Shown here: positions 53,975-63,676 of the stretch, one piece after another
Layout: every line of letters begins with the position of its first letter
Numbering within the stretch: the first letter of the stretch is position 1
From: CAWDBV01 sp963800705
GTDB taxonomy: Bacteria; Actinomycetota; Thermoleophilia; Solirubrobacterales; 70-9
NCBI GenBank assembly: GCA_963800705.1
Contig: CAWDBV010000005.1
Span: 620,001-684,000, forward strand
Length of the DNA: 64,000 nucleotides
Direction: 5' to 3'
Program-made: the position numbers and the translations under genes
Notes under the pieces: model-generated
Databases searched by the model: none
What the model was told of the DNA's origin: nothing
The model's input: only the letters and a program-made list of their open reading frames with translations

Positions 53975-55166
53975 CGAGCACGCGCAGTTTCGCACCGGCC
54001 GCGGAGCGCTCCCCGCCCGCGCCCTTGCTGCGGCTCTCGCCGCTCTTGTCGGCCCCCGATCTCGAAGCGATGCCCCGGGTGCGCGCGACATTGAGGATCA
54101 GCCCCGCCGAGGCCAAAGTGACGATCAGGCTGCTGCCTCCGTAGCTCACGAACGGCAGCGTCACCCCGGTCAGCGGCGCGAGCCCGAGCACCGCGAACAG
54201 GTTGACCGCTGCCTGGACCAGGATCAGCGACGTCAGCCCCGCCGCCATCAGCTTGCTGTAGCGGTCGCGGGCGCTGTGCGCGGCCCGCAGCCCCGCCCAG
54301 CCAAATAGCCCGAACAAAGCGATCAGGGTCGTGAAGCCGACCAGGCCGACCTCCTCCCCGACCACCGCCGCGATCATGTCGGTGTGGGCCTCGGGCAGGT
54401 AGGAGGCCTTCTGGACGCTCTCGCCGAGCCCGACCCCGAGCAGCCCCCCGGAGCCGACCGCGATCTTTGCCTGGGTTCCCTGGAACCCGGTGCCCTCGGT
54501 GTCGGCGCTCGGGTTCAAGAAGCCCGTGATCCGCTCCTGCTGGTAGGGGTTGATCGTCGTCATCACGAGCACGACGAGCAGCAGCGCCCCGGCAACCGGG
54601 GCGAGCGTCCGCAGCCTGACGCCGCCGGCGACCATCACTGAGCCGACCCCGAACGCGCAGACCATCGTCGAGCCGAGGTCGGGCTGTTGGGAGATCAGAA
54701 GGCAGCAGGCGCCGGTGACGAGCAAATACGGGCGCAGCCCCTCGAGCGTCCGCACCCGGCGCGGCCGGCTGGTCAGCAGGTGCGCGCCGTAGAGGACGAG
54801 CGCCACTTTCGCGAGCTCGGAGGGCTGGACCTGGAACAGCCCCGCGCCGATCCAGCGCTGCGAGCCGTTCGCCGAGTGGCCGACGCCCGGGATAAGCACC
54901 GCGAGCAGAAGCACGATCGAGACTACGAGCAGCGCCGGGGTCAGCGCGCGCGCCAGCGGCGCGCCGCGCGCCGCGAGCAGCCGCATTGCGAGCAGCCCGA
55001 CACCGGCGAAGATCACGGTGCGCTTGAAGTAGTACATGCCGTCGCCGCCCTCGGTGAGCAGCGACTTCGCCGAGCTGGCGCTGAACACCATCACGGCGCC
55101 GAACGCGAGCAGGCAGAGCGTCGCGGTGAGCAGCAGCGAGTACTCGAGCGGCGGCGGGCGCTTCAT
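53859..55166 (-). CDS. ftsW: Lipid II polymerase FtsW (SEDS family)
   Basis: A 435-residue SEDS glycosyltransferase with about 10 membrane segments, starting EYSLLLTATLCLLAFGAVMV. Typical stretches are GSQRWIGAGLFQVQPSELAK and FVSYGGSSLIVTLASAGLIL. The last 45 residues are Arg-rich and overlap murG by 116 nt. That end reads like a shadow of murG, so the true stop may be elsewhere (a one-base slip near 53955 would end it at 53926). The ATG overlaps the murD stop by 4 nt. Function secure, C terminus doubtful. Confidence 0.94.
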   Translation of the reverse strand: MKRPPPLEYSLLLTATLCLLAFGAVMVFSASSAKSLLTEGGDGMYYFKRTVIFAGVGLLAMRLLAARGAPLARALTPALLVVSIVLLLAVLIPGVGHSANGSQRWIGAGLFQVQPSELAKVALVLYGAHLLTSRPRRVRTLEGLRPYLLVTGACCLLISQQPDLGSTMVCAFGVGSVMVAGGVRLRTLAPVAGALLLVVLVMTTINPYQQERITGFLNPSADTEGTGFQGTQAKIAVGSGGLLGVGLGESVQKASYLPEAHTDMIAAVVGEEVGLVGFTTLIALFGLFGWAGLRAAHSARDRYSKLMAAGLTSLILVQAAVNLFAVLGLAPLTGVTLPFVSYGGSSLIVTLASAGLILNVARTRGIASRSGADKSGESRSKGAGGERSAAGAKLRVLDGGTSKKPRKSSAPRRDRGRRDRRARRARSRGRRRAAV

Positions 55167-56509
55167 CGCAGCCCCTCGACCAGCTCGCGGAAGTGGCGGC
55201 CGCGCGCCTCGAAGTCCTCGTAGGCATCGAAGCTCGCGCAGGCCGGCGCGAGCAGGACGACCTGGCCCGCGGTCGCCGCGGAGGCAGCGATCCCGACCGC
55301 CTCGGCGAGCCCGGCGCAGCGGTGCACAGGCACCCCGACTTCCCCGAGGTCTGACTCGATCTGATCCGCCGCCTCGCCGATCAGGTAGACCGCCGCGCAG
55401 CGCTCGGCGACCGGGTCGGCGAGCGACTCGAAGCTCTCTCCCTTCGGGGAGCCGCCGGCGATCAGGTGGACCTCGCCCTCGAACGACTCGATCGCGGCGG
55501 CCGCGGCGCTGACGTTGGTCGCCTTCGAGTCGTTGACGTAGAGCACCCCCTCGATCGCCTCCACCGGCTCGAGGCGGTGCGGCACGCCCTCGAAGCTCCG
55601 CAGGCCATCGGCAACCGGTTCAGGAGCGAGCCCGAGCGAGAGCGCCGCGGCGGCGGCGGCCATCGCGTTGGCGACGTTGTGGCGGCCGATCAGCTGCAGC
55701 TCATCGACGCGGACGAGCGGCTCGCCGCGCCAGCTCACCTGGCCGTCGTCGAGGCTGATCTCGCAGCCCGGCTCCTCGGTGCAGAAGAGGACCCGCTGCG
55801 CGGCTCCGAGGTCACGGCCGGCGAGCGCCGGCTCGTCGCCGTTCACCACCGCGACGTCGTCGGATCTCTGGTTGGCGAACAGCCGCAGCTTCGCCTCCAG
55901 GTAGTGGTCGAGCGAGGGATGGCGGTCGAGGTGGTCGGGCGCGAGGTTGAGGAAGACGGCGCACTCGGGCGCGAACGCCTCGGTGTCCTCGAGCTGGAAG
56001 CTCGACGCTTCGCAGACGATCGTCGTCTCCTCGCCCAGATCGCCGACCAGCGACGCGAGCGGCGTGCCCACGTTGCCGGCGACCTCGACCGGTTCGCCGG
56101 CGGCGCGCAGCACGTGCCCGATCAACTCCGCCGTCGTCGTCTTGCCGTTCGTTCCGGTGACGGCGACGAAGCGGTTCGGGAGCAGCCGCCAGGCGAGCTC
56201 GAGCTCGCCAGTGACGGCGGCGCCGCGATCGCGCGCCGCCTCGATTACCTCGGCCTCCGCCGGCACGCCGGGGCTCTTCACCACCGTCATCACGCCTTCA
56301 AGAAGCTCGGTTCCGGGGTCATTCAGACGGACTTCGACGCCTGCCTGCCCCAGCCCTTCCGCCCCGTCGGGGGCGCCCGAATCGACCCCGACGACCGACT
56401 CCCCGCGCGCGGCGAGCAGGCGTGCGATCGCCTGCCCCGAGCGGGCCAGGCCTACGACCAGAAAAGGCCCTTCGGGCAGGGGCGGCCGACCTAACGGCTG
56501 AGGGGTCAT
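55163..56509 (-). CDS. murD: UDP-N-acetylmuramoylalanine--D-glutamate ligase
   Basis: A 448-residue Mur ligase adding D-Glu. P-loop is FVAVTGTNGKTTTAELIGHV, with VFLNLAPDHLDRHPSLDHYL and VNDSKATNVSAAAAAIESFE as family motifs. The N terminus has the Rossmann start LVVGLARSGQAIARLLAARG. A 122-nt gap separates it from mraY. Secure. Confidence 0.96.
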   Translation of the reverse strand: MTPQPLGRPPLPEGPFLVVGLARSGQAIARLLAARGESVVGVDSGAPDGAEGLGQAGVEVRLNDPGTELLEGVMTVVKSPGVPAEAEVIEAARDRGAAVTGELELAWRLLPNRFVAVTGTNGKTTTAELIGHVLRAAGEPVEVAGNVGTPLASLVGDLGEETTIVCEASSFQLEDTEAFAPECAVFLNLAPDHLDRHPSLDHYLEAKLRLFANQRSDDVAVVNGDEPALAGRDLGAAQRVLFCTEEPGCEISLDDGQVSWRGEPLVRVDELQLIGRHNVANAMAAAAAALSLGLAPEPVADGLRSFEGVPHRLEPVEAIEGVLYVNDSKATNVSAAAAAIESFEGEVHLIAGGSPKGESFESLADPVAERCAAVYLIGEAADQIESDLGEVGVPVHRCAGLAEAVGIAASAATAGQVVLLAPACASFDAYEDFEARGRHFRELVEGLR

Positions 56510-56631
56510 AACCCCTCTATTTCAACGTTGGTGGCGGAGCCCCTTCGGCATCAGATCGGGGCCACAGGCGGGCGCCGACATCTTTCGCGGCGGCTTTGCC
56601 GCCGCTCGAAGTAGGGCGCCCTGGTGGCCCC
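56510..56631. other. 122-nt murD-mraY gap with a hairpin
   Basis: The dyad GCGGCGGC/GCCGCCGC (56587-56594 and 56598-56605, loop TTT) may fold in the transcript. No T tract follows on either strand, so a terminator is not supported. It is the longest interruption inside the dcw cluster apart from the ftsQ-ftsZ region. Confidence 0.5.
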
Positions 56632-57603
56632 TTAGCCGATCGACTGCTGGTAGAGCGTGAATCCGACCCCCGAGCAGACCGCGGCGATGATCCAGAAGCG
56701 GATCATGATCTTGGTCTCCGACCAGGCGAGCAGCTCGAAGTGGTGGTGGATCGGCGCCATCAGCAGCACCCGGCGGCGGAAGAGCTTGAAAGCGGCGACC
56801 TGGAAGGCAACCGAGAGCGCCTCGAGCACGAAGATGCCGCCGATGATGATCAGCAGGATCTCGGTCTGGGTCATCACCGCCATCGCACCGATCGCCCCGC
56901 CTAACCCGAGCGACCCCGTGTCCCCCATGAAGATCGACGCCGGGAAGCTGTTGTACCAGAGGAATCCCACGCAGCCGCCGACCAGGCAGGCGGCGAGCAG
57001 CGAGAGGTTCTCCTGGGCGCCGGTGACAAACGTGATCGCCGTGTAAGAGAGCAGCACGATCGCGCAGCAGCCCGCCGCGAGGCCGTCGAGCCCGTCGGTG
57101 AGGTTGACCCCGTTGCTCGCCCCCGCGATGACGAGGAAGACGAGCACGAGGTAGGCGGCCTCGGGGATGTCGAGCTGAGCGTCGGAGATCCGCAGTTCGA
57201 TCACCGAGTCGAGCCCGGCCTCGTGATCGGCGACGTACCAGAGCCCGACCGCGAGCAGAACCTGCGCGAGGAGCTTTGTGCGCGCCGAGATCCCGAGCGA
57301 GCGCCGCTTCGAGATCTTCACCCAGTCGTCGGCGAACCCGATCGCCGCGCATCCGACCCCGACCCCGAACACGGCGAGGCTCTGGGTGTCGAGGTCGGAG
57401 AGCACAAGGTAGGGGACCGAGATCGCGATGAAGATGATCAGCCCGCCCATCGTCGGCGTGCCGGCCTTCTCGTGGTGTTCCTCGGGCCCCTCCTCGCGGA
57501 TGTTCTGTCCGAACTCCTGCAGCCGCAGGTACTCGATGAACTTCGGGCCGAGGAAGATCGTGATCAGCATCGCCGCCATCCCGGCGATCAGGATCTCGCC
57601 CAC
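56632..57603 (-). CDS. mraY: Phospho-N-acetylmuramoyl-pentapeptide transferase
   Basis: A 323-residue membrane enzyme that makes lipid I. It has about 10 membrane segments, GTPTMGGLIIFIAISVPYLV near residue 48, FADDWVKISKRRSLGISARTK with its Asp pair, and NGVNLTDGLDGLAAGCCAIV. HHHFELLAWSETKIMIRFW is the typical C-terminal cytoplasmic loop. Downstream of murF by 3 nt. Secure. Confidence 0.97.
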   Translation of the reverse strand: MGEILIAGMAAMLITIFLGPKFIEYLRLQEFGQNIREEGPEEHHEKAGTPTMGGLIIFIAISVPYLVLSDLDTQSLAVFGVGVGCAAIGFADDWVKISKRRSLGISARTKLLAQVLLAVGLWYVADHEAGLDSVIELRISDAQLDIPEAAYLVLVFLVIAGASNGVNLTDGLDGLAAGCCAIVLLSYTAITFVTGAQENLSLLAACLVGGCVGFLWYNSFPASIFMGDTGSLGLGGAIGAMAVMTQTEILLIIIGGIFVLEALSVAFQVAAFKLFRRRVLLMAPIHHHFELLAWSETKIMIRFWIIAAVCSGVGFTLYQQSIG

Positions 57604-57606
57604 GAG

Positions 57607-58893
57607 TCAGTCCTCCCCGAGCTTCTCTGCGACGCGCTCGAGGCCGACCGCGCGCGAGCCCTTGACCAGCACCGCGTCGCCCCTCCCGAGCTCGGAGGCG
57701 AGCAGCTCGGCCGCGGCGTCCGCATCGGCGACCGCCCAGTCGGGGCCGAAGGCCTCGCCGAGCTCCCCGACCCCGATCACGAGCTCGGCGCCGGCGCGCC
57801 GCGCGTGCTCGCCGATCTCGCGGTGGTAGTCGGGTGCGTCGGGGCCGAGCTCGCGCATCTCGCCGAGCACCGCGATCCGCTTTCCCTCGATCTGAAGCGA
57901 GCCGAGATGGTCGAGCGCGGCTCGCATCGAGACCGGGTTGGCGTTGTAGGAGTCGTTGATCAGGATGGCGCCTTCGGGGAGGCGGACGAGCTCGCCGCGC
58001 AACCGCGAGAAGAGTATCCCCGGCGCACGACGCGCCATCTCATCGAGCGGCAACCCAAGCGCAACCCCCGCGGCGATCGCAGCGAGCGCGTTCTCGAGGT
58101 GGTAGGCCTCGGTGAACGGGAAGCGGAAGCTCTGCTCGCCCGCCGGGGTCGCGACAAGCGCCTCGAGTCCGGCCTCGCCTCGCGCCACATCGCTCGCGCT
58201 CACGTCGCCGCCGTCCCCGAATCGGAACATCTTCAGGTCGCGGGCCAGGTGGCGCTCGAGCGGGCCGGCGTCGGCGGGAACGACCGCGGTCCCCTCGCCC
58301 GCGAGCCCCTCGAGGATCTCGGCCTTCGCCGCGGCGATCGCCTCCAGGGTGCCGAGCAGCTCGACGTGCACCGGTCCGACGTTGGTGACCACCGCGACGT
58401 CGGGCTCGGCGATCTCGGCGAGCTCGCGGATCTGGTCGGGGCCGCGCATCGCCATCTCGAGCACGAGGAGCTCGGTCTCGGGGTCGGCGCCTAGCACCGC
58501 GAGCGGCAGCCCGATCTCGGTGTTGTAGTTCTCCGGGCTCGCGTGAACGCGGCCGGGCAGCATCGCTTTGGCGATGTCCTTGACCGAGGTCTTTCCGGTC
58601 GAGCCGGTGATCCCGATCACCTTCGCACCGGAGGCGCCGAGCTCGCGGCGCCAGTCGCGTGCCATTGACTGCATCGCCTCGAGCGGGTCGCTCGTCGAGA
58701 TCGCCCGGTCGCCGTAGCGGCCGCTCAGCGCCCGGGCACGGTCGGGCGTGACGACGACCCCCCACGCCCCTGCCTCGAGCGCCGCTTCGGCGAACTCGCC
58801 GCCGTCGGCGTGCTCGCCGCGCAGGGCGAAGAACAGGTCGCCCTCACGGATTGCGCGCGAATCGATCGACGCGCGCTTCCATGGGCGACTCAC
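57607..58893 (-). CDS. murF: UDP-MurNAc-tripeptide--D-Ala-D-Ala ligase
   Basis: A 428-residue Mur ligase that adds the D-Ala-D-Ala dipeptide. N-terminal SIDSRAIREGDLFFALRGEH, P-loop GITGSTGKTSVKDIAKAML and LINDSYNANPVSMRAALDHL define it. Start MSRPWKR at 58893 overlaps the murE stop by 4 nt. Secure. Confidence 0.97.
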   Translation of the reverse strand: MSRPWKRASIDSRAIREGDLFFALRGEHADGGEFAEAALEAGAWGVVVTPDRARALSGRYGDRAISTSDPLEAMQSMARDWRRELGASGAKVIGITGSTGKTSVKDIAKAMLPGRVHASPENYNTEIGLPLAVLGADPETELLVLEMAMRGPDQIRELAEIAEPDVAVVTNVGPVHVELLGTLEAIAAAKAEILEGLAGEGTAVVPADAGPLERHLARDLKMFRFGDGGDVSASDVARGEAGLEALVATPAGEQSFRFPFTEAYHLENALAAIAAGVALGLPLDEMARRAPGILFSRLRGELVRLPEGAILINDSYNANPVSMRAALDHLGSLQIEGKRIAVLGEMRELGPDAPDYHREIGEHARRAGAELVIGVGELGEAFGPDWAVADADAAAELLASELGRGDAVLVKGSRAVGLERVAEKLGED

Positions 58894-60347
58894 GCCGGGG
58901 ACGCGAGCCGGCGGAGCTCGTCGCGCGCCACCTCGCGATCGTCGAACGGGATCTTCTTCCCGCCCTCGAACTCCTGGCCCTGCTCGTGGCCCTTGCCGGC
59001 GATCAGCACGATGTCGCCGGACCCTGCCTGCGCGAGGCCCGCGACGATCGCCTTGCGGCGGTCCTCCTCGACCTCGATCTGGGCCTCGGTGCCTTCCATC
59101 CCGGTGACGATCTCGGTGATGATGTCCACAGGGTCCTCGGAGCGCGGGTTATCGGAGGTGACTATCGCGACGTCGGAGAGCTCGGCCGCGGCCCTCCCCA
59201 TCAGCGGGCGTTTCCCGTGGTCGCGGTCGCCGCCGCAGCCGAACACCGAGATCACCTTGCCCTCGGTCAGCCGCCGGGCCGCGCGCAGCACGTTGTCGAG
59301 CGAGTCGGGGGTGTGCGCGTAGTCGACGAGCACAGTGAACGGCTGCCCTTCGTCGATCGGCTCGAAGCGGCCCGGGATTCGCTCCGCGCCGGAGAGCGCC
59401 TCGGCGGCATCGGCCGGCTCGACACCGAGCACGTGGGCGGCGGCGAGCGCTGCGAGCGCGTTGGAGACGTTGAAGTGCCCGGGGAGCGAGGTCCGCACCT
59501 CGACCTCTCCGGCGGGGGTGAGGGCGCGGAACACCGCGCTCGAGCTGTCGTAGGTAATTCCCTCGGCGCGGTAGTCGGCGGCGATCCCCGAGGCCGAGAA
59601 GGTGACGGCGTCCGCGAAGTCGTTCGCCAGCCGCCGGCCGTAGGGATCGTCGGCGTTGACGATCGAAGTCCCCCCCTCCATCTCGAACAGTTTCCGCTTC
59701 GCGGCGAAGTACTCGTCCATGTCGTGGTGGAAGTCGAGATGGTCCTGGGTGAGGTTGGTGAACAGCTTCGCGTCCCAGTGGATCGCGTCGGCGCGGTGAA
59801 GGGCGAGCGCGTGCGATGAGACCTCCATCGAGCAGGCCTCGTCGCCGGCCTCGAGCATCCGCTTGAAGGTGGCCTGGAGGTCGATCGCCTCGGGCGTGGT
59901 CCGCTCGACCTCCTCCTCGGTGCCGCCGATCACCTGCTTCACGGTCCCGAGCAGGCCGGTCCGCCGCCGGGCCGCCTGGAGGATCTCGCGGATCAGGAAC
60001 GCCGTCGTCGTCTTGCCGTTCGTCCCGGTCACCCCGGCGACCGCGAGCTCGGCGGTCGGGTCGCCGAAGAAGGTCGCGGCGAGCGGCGCCATCGACACCC
60101 GCGCGTCGTCGACCAGCGCCTGGGGGACGTCGAGTTCGAGCTTTCGCTCGACGACCAGCGCCGCGGCGCCCGACTCGACCGCCTGCGGGGCGAACTCGTG
60201 CCCGTCGGCCTTCATTCCGCCGACGCAGAAGAAGAGGTCGCCGTCGCCCACGCGACGGCTGTCGTAGGCAAGGCCGCCGACCCCGGGATCGCCGCCCACG
60301 ATCTCCGCGTCTGTGCCCGCCGCCGCGATCAACTCGCTCAGCTTCAC
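58890..60347 (-). CDS. murE: UDP-MurNAc-dipeptide--meso-diaminopimelate ligase
   Basis: A 485-residue Mur ligase adding the third residue of the stem peptide. The P-loop is VTGTNGKTTTAFLIREILQA, and the motif VTSDNPRSEDPVDIITEIV carries the DNPR signature of meso-diaminopimelate enzymes. A DAP-type peptidoglycan is therefore inferred. Twenty-seven nt separate it from ftsI. Secure, with the amino acid preference well supported. Confidence 0.97.
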   Translation of the reverse strand: MKLSELIAAAGTDAEIVGGDPGVGGLAYDSRRVGDGDLFFCVGGMKADGHEFAPQAVESGAAALVVERKLELDVPQALVDDARVSMAPLAATFFGDPTAELAVAGVTGTNGKTTTAFLIREILQAARRRTGLLGTVKQVIGGTEEEVERTTPEAIDLQATFKRMLEAGDEACSMEVSSHALALHRADAIHWDAKLFTNLTQDHLDFHHDMDEYFAAKRKLFEMEGGTSIVNADDPYGRRLANDFADAVTFSASGIAADYRAEGITYDSSSAVFRALTPAGEVEVRTSLPGHFNVSNALAALAAAHVLGVEPADAAEALSGAERIPGRFEPIDEGQPFTVLVDYAHTPDSLDNVLRAARRLTEGKVISVFGCGGDRDHGKRPLMGRAAAELSDVAIVTSDNPRSEDPVDIITEIVTGMEGTEAQIEVEEDRRKAIVAGLAQAGSGDIVLIAGKGHEQGQEFEGGKKIPFDDREVARDELRRLASPA

Positions 60348-60374
60348 GCGGCGGATCTTAGGTCCAGCGCCCGA

Positions 60375-62030
60375 TCAGTCGGGCGAGATGCCCATATACG
60401 GGAGCGCGAACTCGGCGATCTCCCCGAACGCGGGGGCCGCAACCTCGGCACCGGCGTGCTCAAAGCCCGGCTCGTCGACGACGACCGCGACCAGCAGCCC
60501 GGGGTTGTCGGCGGGCGCAAAGCCCACGAAAGAGGCGACGTAGCGGGTCTCCGAGTAGCCGCCGTCCTCGGCCTTCTCGGCGGTTCCCGTCTTGCCGGCG
60601 AGCTTGTATCCCGGCACGGTGACCGAGGCCGCGGTGCCGCCGGGCTCGAGCACACCCTCGAGCATCCGTCGCACCTTGGCCGCGACCGCCGGATTCAGCA
60701 CCGGCTGGGCCTTCTGCGGGGCCGGGATCTGGGTGCCGACCTGGGTGACTAGCCGCGGCTGGCGCAGGACTCCGCCGTTCGCGATCGCGGCGTATCCCGC
60801 CGCCATCTGCATCGGCGTCACCGAGAGGCCCTGTCCGATCGGCAGGTTGCCCATCGTCGAGCCCGAGTACTCGTCGCGGGGCGGCACGAGCCCCTGCTCC
60901 TCACCCGGGTAGCCGGTGCCGGTCGGCACGCCGAACCCGAACCGGCGGATCCAGTGGTCGAAGCGGTCGGCGCCGACCTCGAGCCCGATCTTGACCGCGC
61001 CGACGTTCGAGGACTGGGCGACGATCTCGGAGACCGTCGCGTCGATCGGCGGGCGCGCGTGCGCCTCCTCGATCTCGCGGTCGTAGACCTGGAGCGTCGA
61101 GGGCAGGTGGAAGGAGGTGTCCGGGGTCACCTTGTGGTCGGCGAGCGCCGCCGAGACGGTGAACGCCTTGAAGGTCGAGCCGGGCTCGTAGGTGAAGTTG
61201 GTGGAGCGGTTCTGGAGCTGCGCATCCTCGGCGTCCTCGAGGTTCTCGGGATCGAACGGCGGCCAATTCGCGATCGCGAGCACCTCGGATGTGCGCGGGT
61301 CGACCGCGATCGCGGTCGCCCCCTTCGGGTCGTAGGCCGTCCCGACGTTCTCGAGCGCCTCCTCGGTCTTGTCCTGGATCGCGGCGTCGATCGTCAGCCG
61401 GATGTCCTCGCCGGTCGTCGCCGCCCGCTTCTCCTCGAGCCTGATCGGATCGCCGAGCGCGTCCTTGACGATCTCCTGCTCGCCGTCGCTGCCGCCGATC
61501 GTCTCCTCTTCCCCCTGCTCGAGCCCGGTCAGGCCCTGGTTCTCGGTCCCGACCGCGCCGATCAACTGCGAGGCGAGCTCGCCCTGCGGGTAGATGCGGC
61601 GGCTGTCGGGGAGCAGGTCGATTCCCTCGATGTCCATGTCGCGGATCTGCTCGGCGGCGCGCAGGTCGACCTTTCGCGCCAGGTACTCGAAGCCCGACTC
61701 GCGGTCGGACAGCGTCTCGGCGATCTCGCTCGCCGGGACGCCGAGCAGCGATGCGAGCCGTGTCGCAACGCCCTCGGGGTCGTCGACCAGATACGGGGTG
61801 GCGACGACCGTCGCGGCGTCCTCGGAGACCGCGAGCACCTTGCCGTTGCGGTCGAGGATGCGACCGCGGCGGCCCGGGACGGTGACGGTCTCGCTCTGCT
61901 GGCTCTGGGCGCTGGCGCGCAGCTCTCCACCCTTGACGCCCTGCAGCCAGGCGGCGCGGGCGAGCGCGACCGAGAACAGGAGGACGAAGAAGACGAACAG
62001 CAGCCCGAGCCTGCGGTTAATCAGCTTCAC
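60375..62030 (-). CDS. ftsI: Division transpeptidase FtsI (PBP3-type penicillin-binding protein)
   Basis: A 551-residue class B penicillin-binding protein. One membrane helix near the N terminus (LGLLFVFFVLLFSVALARAA), then the pedestal domain with VPGRRGRILDRNGKVLA, then the transpeptidase with the SxxK motif in EPGSTFKAFTV, SxN in VAQSSNVGAVK and KTG in YKLAGKTGTAEK. It has no PASTA repeats at the C terminus. Cross-links septal peptidoglycan with FtsW. Its ATG overlaps the ftsL stop by 4 nt. Confidence 0.96.
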   Translation of the reverse strand: MKLINRRLGLLFVFFVLLFSVALARAAWLQGVKGGELRASAQSQQSETVTVPGRRGRILDRNGKVLAVSEDAATVVATPYLVDDPEGVATRLASLLGVPASEIAETLSDRESGFEYLARKVDLRAAEQIRDMDIEGIDLLPDSRRIYPQGELASQLIGAVGTENQGLTGLEQGEEETIGGSDGEQEIVKDALGDPIRLEEKRAATTGEDIRLTIDAAIQDKTEEALENVGTAYDPKGATAIAVDPRTSEVLAIANWPPFDPENLEDAEDAQLQNRSTNFTYEPGSTFKAFTVSAALADHKVTPDTSFHLPSTLQVYDREIEEAHARPPIDATVSEIVAQSSNVGAVKIGLEVGADRFDHWIRRFGFGVPTGTGYPGEEQGLVPPRDEYSGSTMGNLPIGQGLSVTPMQMAAGYAAIANGGVLRQPRLVTQVGTQIPAPQKAQPVLNPAVAAKVRRMLEGVLEPGGTAASVTVPGYKLAGKTGTAEKAEDGGYSETRYVASFVGFAPADNPGLLVAVVVDEPGFEHAGAEVAAPAFGEIAEFALPYMGISPD

Positions 62031-62663
62031 GGCGCGGGGCTGGTGGCGGCTCCCGCGACCTTGTCCCCGGCGCGGGTCCGGTCAGAGCCGCTGTACGTCA
62101 GGTAGCTGATCTCCTCGGGAGCGGGGACGGCGAGCCCGAGGTCGGCGGCGGCCACCTCGACCTTGCTGGAAGAGAGGCTCTCGGCGATCTCGGCGCGGAG
62201 GGCGGAGTTGTCGCGCTCGAGCGCGTCGATCTGCTGGCCGGTCCGGCCGCCCTCGGCGTTGAGGCCGAGGCTGACCACGTTCAGGGTCACGATCCCGGCG
62301 AGCAGCGCACCGAGCGCGCCGATCCAGAGCCGCCCGCGGGTGAGCCGCAGGATCGCGCCCGAGTCAGGCAGCTCACGGACCGCGACCCCCGCTTCCGGCG
62401 GCCTCGCCGGCGCGGCCGGCGGCGACCGGAATCAGCCCGGCAGCGTTCTGGGCGACGGCGAGCGCCGCGTTCGACTTGTACACGGTCATTTTCGGGTGTC
62501 CCGGTTTCGGTCGCCCGTCCTTCTTCGAAAGCTGTTTGGCGCCCGGCGGGCGCTTGGCGGCGCGGGCGCGCGCCTTGGCCCGCGCGCCGGAGTTCGGATG
62601 CGGGGCCTTGCGGCCCGGGGGAGCCGGCGCCGGTGCCTGCCTGGCGGCCGCCGCGGCGGGCAT
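62027..62663 (-). CDS. ftsL: Cell division protein FtsL, frame broken near 62388
   Basis: A short bitopic divisome protein of about 210 residues once repaired. The ATG at 62663 overlaps the rsmH stop by 4 nt and opens a Pro/Arg/Lys-rich cytoplasmic domain (GRKAPHPNSGARAKARARAA). In the second frame follow VAVRELPDSGAILRLTRGRL, the membrane helix LWIGALGALLAGIVTLNVV and a coiled coil (QQIDALERDNSALRAEIAES). The break is at the CCCCC run 62386-62390. Removing one G on the coding strand joins them. If unrepaired, the only start (GTG at 62290) would cut off most of the membrane helix. Probable sequence error. Confidence 0.82.
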
Positions 62664-63676
62664 CAGCCCTTGCCCCCCTGAGCCAGCTTTGCTGCCACCC
62701 GCAGGTGGGCCGAGGATGAGCGCGGGTTGCGCTCCTTCTCCTCGGCCTGGGGAGAGACCGCGCGCCGCGTGACCAGCTCGGCCTCGGGCTCGTTGCCGCA
62801 GACGCAGACCGGAAGCTCGGGCGGACAGACGCAGCCGCGGGCGCGCTCGGCGAGGAAGCGCTTCACGGGCCGGTCCTCGAGCGAGTGGAAGGCGATCGCG
62901 CCGATCCTGCCGCCCTCGCCGAGCAGCTCCCATGCGAGCGGCAGCCCGCGGGTCAGCGCGTCGAGCTCACCGTTGACCGCGATCCGGATCGCCTGGAAGG
63001 TGCGCTTGGCGGGATGCCCGCGGCCGAAGCGGTCGGCGGGCGGGATCGCCGCTTTGATCGCCGTGACCAGCTCGGAGGTGGTCTCGAGCGGGCGGCGCTT
63101 GGTGATCTCGCGCGCGATCGAGCCGGCGCGGCGCTCCTCGCCGAATTCCTTGATCGCCTTCGCGAGCCGCTCCTGCGGCCACTCGTTGACGACCTCCCGG
63201 GCCGAGGTCTCCTGGCCGGGGTCCATCCGCATGTCGAGCGGAGCGTCGTAGGCGTAGGAGAAGCCGCGCTCCCAGGCGTCGAGCTGCAGCGTCGACATTC
63301 CGAGGTCGAAGTAGACGATGTCGGCGCGCAGGCCCTCGGCGAGCAGTTCGGTGAGCGCCTCGGAGTACTCGCCGTGCACGAATCGCGTCGTGCACTCGAG
63401 CTCGGCGGCGACCTCGTTGAAGTTCTCCTCGACTCCGGGGTCGCGGTCGATGCAGACCAGCGTGCCCTCGGGCCCGAGGCGCTCGCCGACCGCGCGCGCG
63501 TGCCCGCCGCCGCCGAAGGTGCAGTCGACGGCGAGCTCGCCGGGCTGCGGGGCGAGCAGCTGAACCAGCTCGTCGATCATCACGGGCTCGTGCTGTTGGG
63601 GCATGTAGGTAAGGGTGCCTTGACCCGGGTGGGTGTGCGGCGCCGTGCTGCGCAGAGGTTGCGGTCGAGCGGCCAT
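62663..63676 (-). CDS. rsmH: 16S rRNA (cytosine-N4)-methyltransferase RsmH (MraW)
   Basis: A 337-residue SAM-dependent methyltransferase acting on C1402 of 16S rRNA. Motif I is VDCTFGGGGHARAVGERLGP, followed by FDLGMSTLQLDAWERGFSY, PLDMRMDPGQE and FHSLEDRPVKRFL. The ATG at 63676 is favoured because GGAGGAG lies 6 nt upstream, and it overlaps the mraZ stop. The common start MPQQHEPVMIDEL at 63604 is the alternative and lacks a Shine-Dalgarno. A short Cys cluster (GCVCPPELPVCVC) near the C terminus is typical. Confidence 0.95.
   Translation of the reverse strand: MAARPQPLRSTAPHTHPGQGTLTYMPQQHEPVMIDELVQLLAPQPGELAVDCTFGGGGHARAVGERLGPEGTLVCIDRDPGVEENFNEVAAELECTTRFVHGEYSEALTELLAEGLRADIVYFDLGMSTLQLDAWERGFSYAYDAPLDMRMDPGQETSAREVVNEWPQERLAKAIKEFGEERRAGSIAREITKRRPLETTSELVTAIKAAIPPADRFGRGHPAKRTFQAIRIAVNGELDALTRGLPLAWELLGEGGRIGAIAFHSLEDRPVKRFLAERARGCVCPPELPVCVCGNEPEAELVTRRAVSPQAEEKERNPRSSSAHLRVAAKLAQGGKG

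Noticed and set aside
56587..56605. Hairpin between murD and mraY taken as a terminator
   Set aside because: No T tract follows on either strand, and stopping transcription there would cut the dcw cluster.
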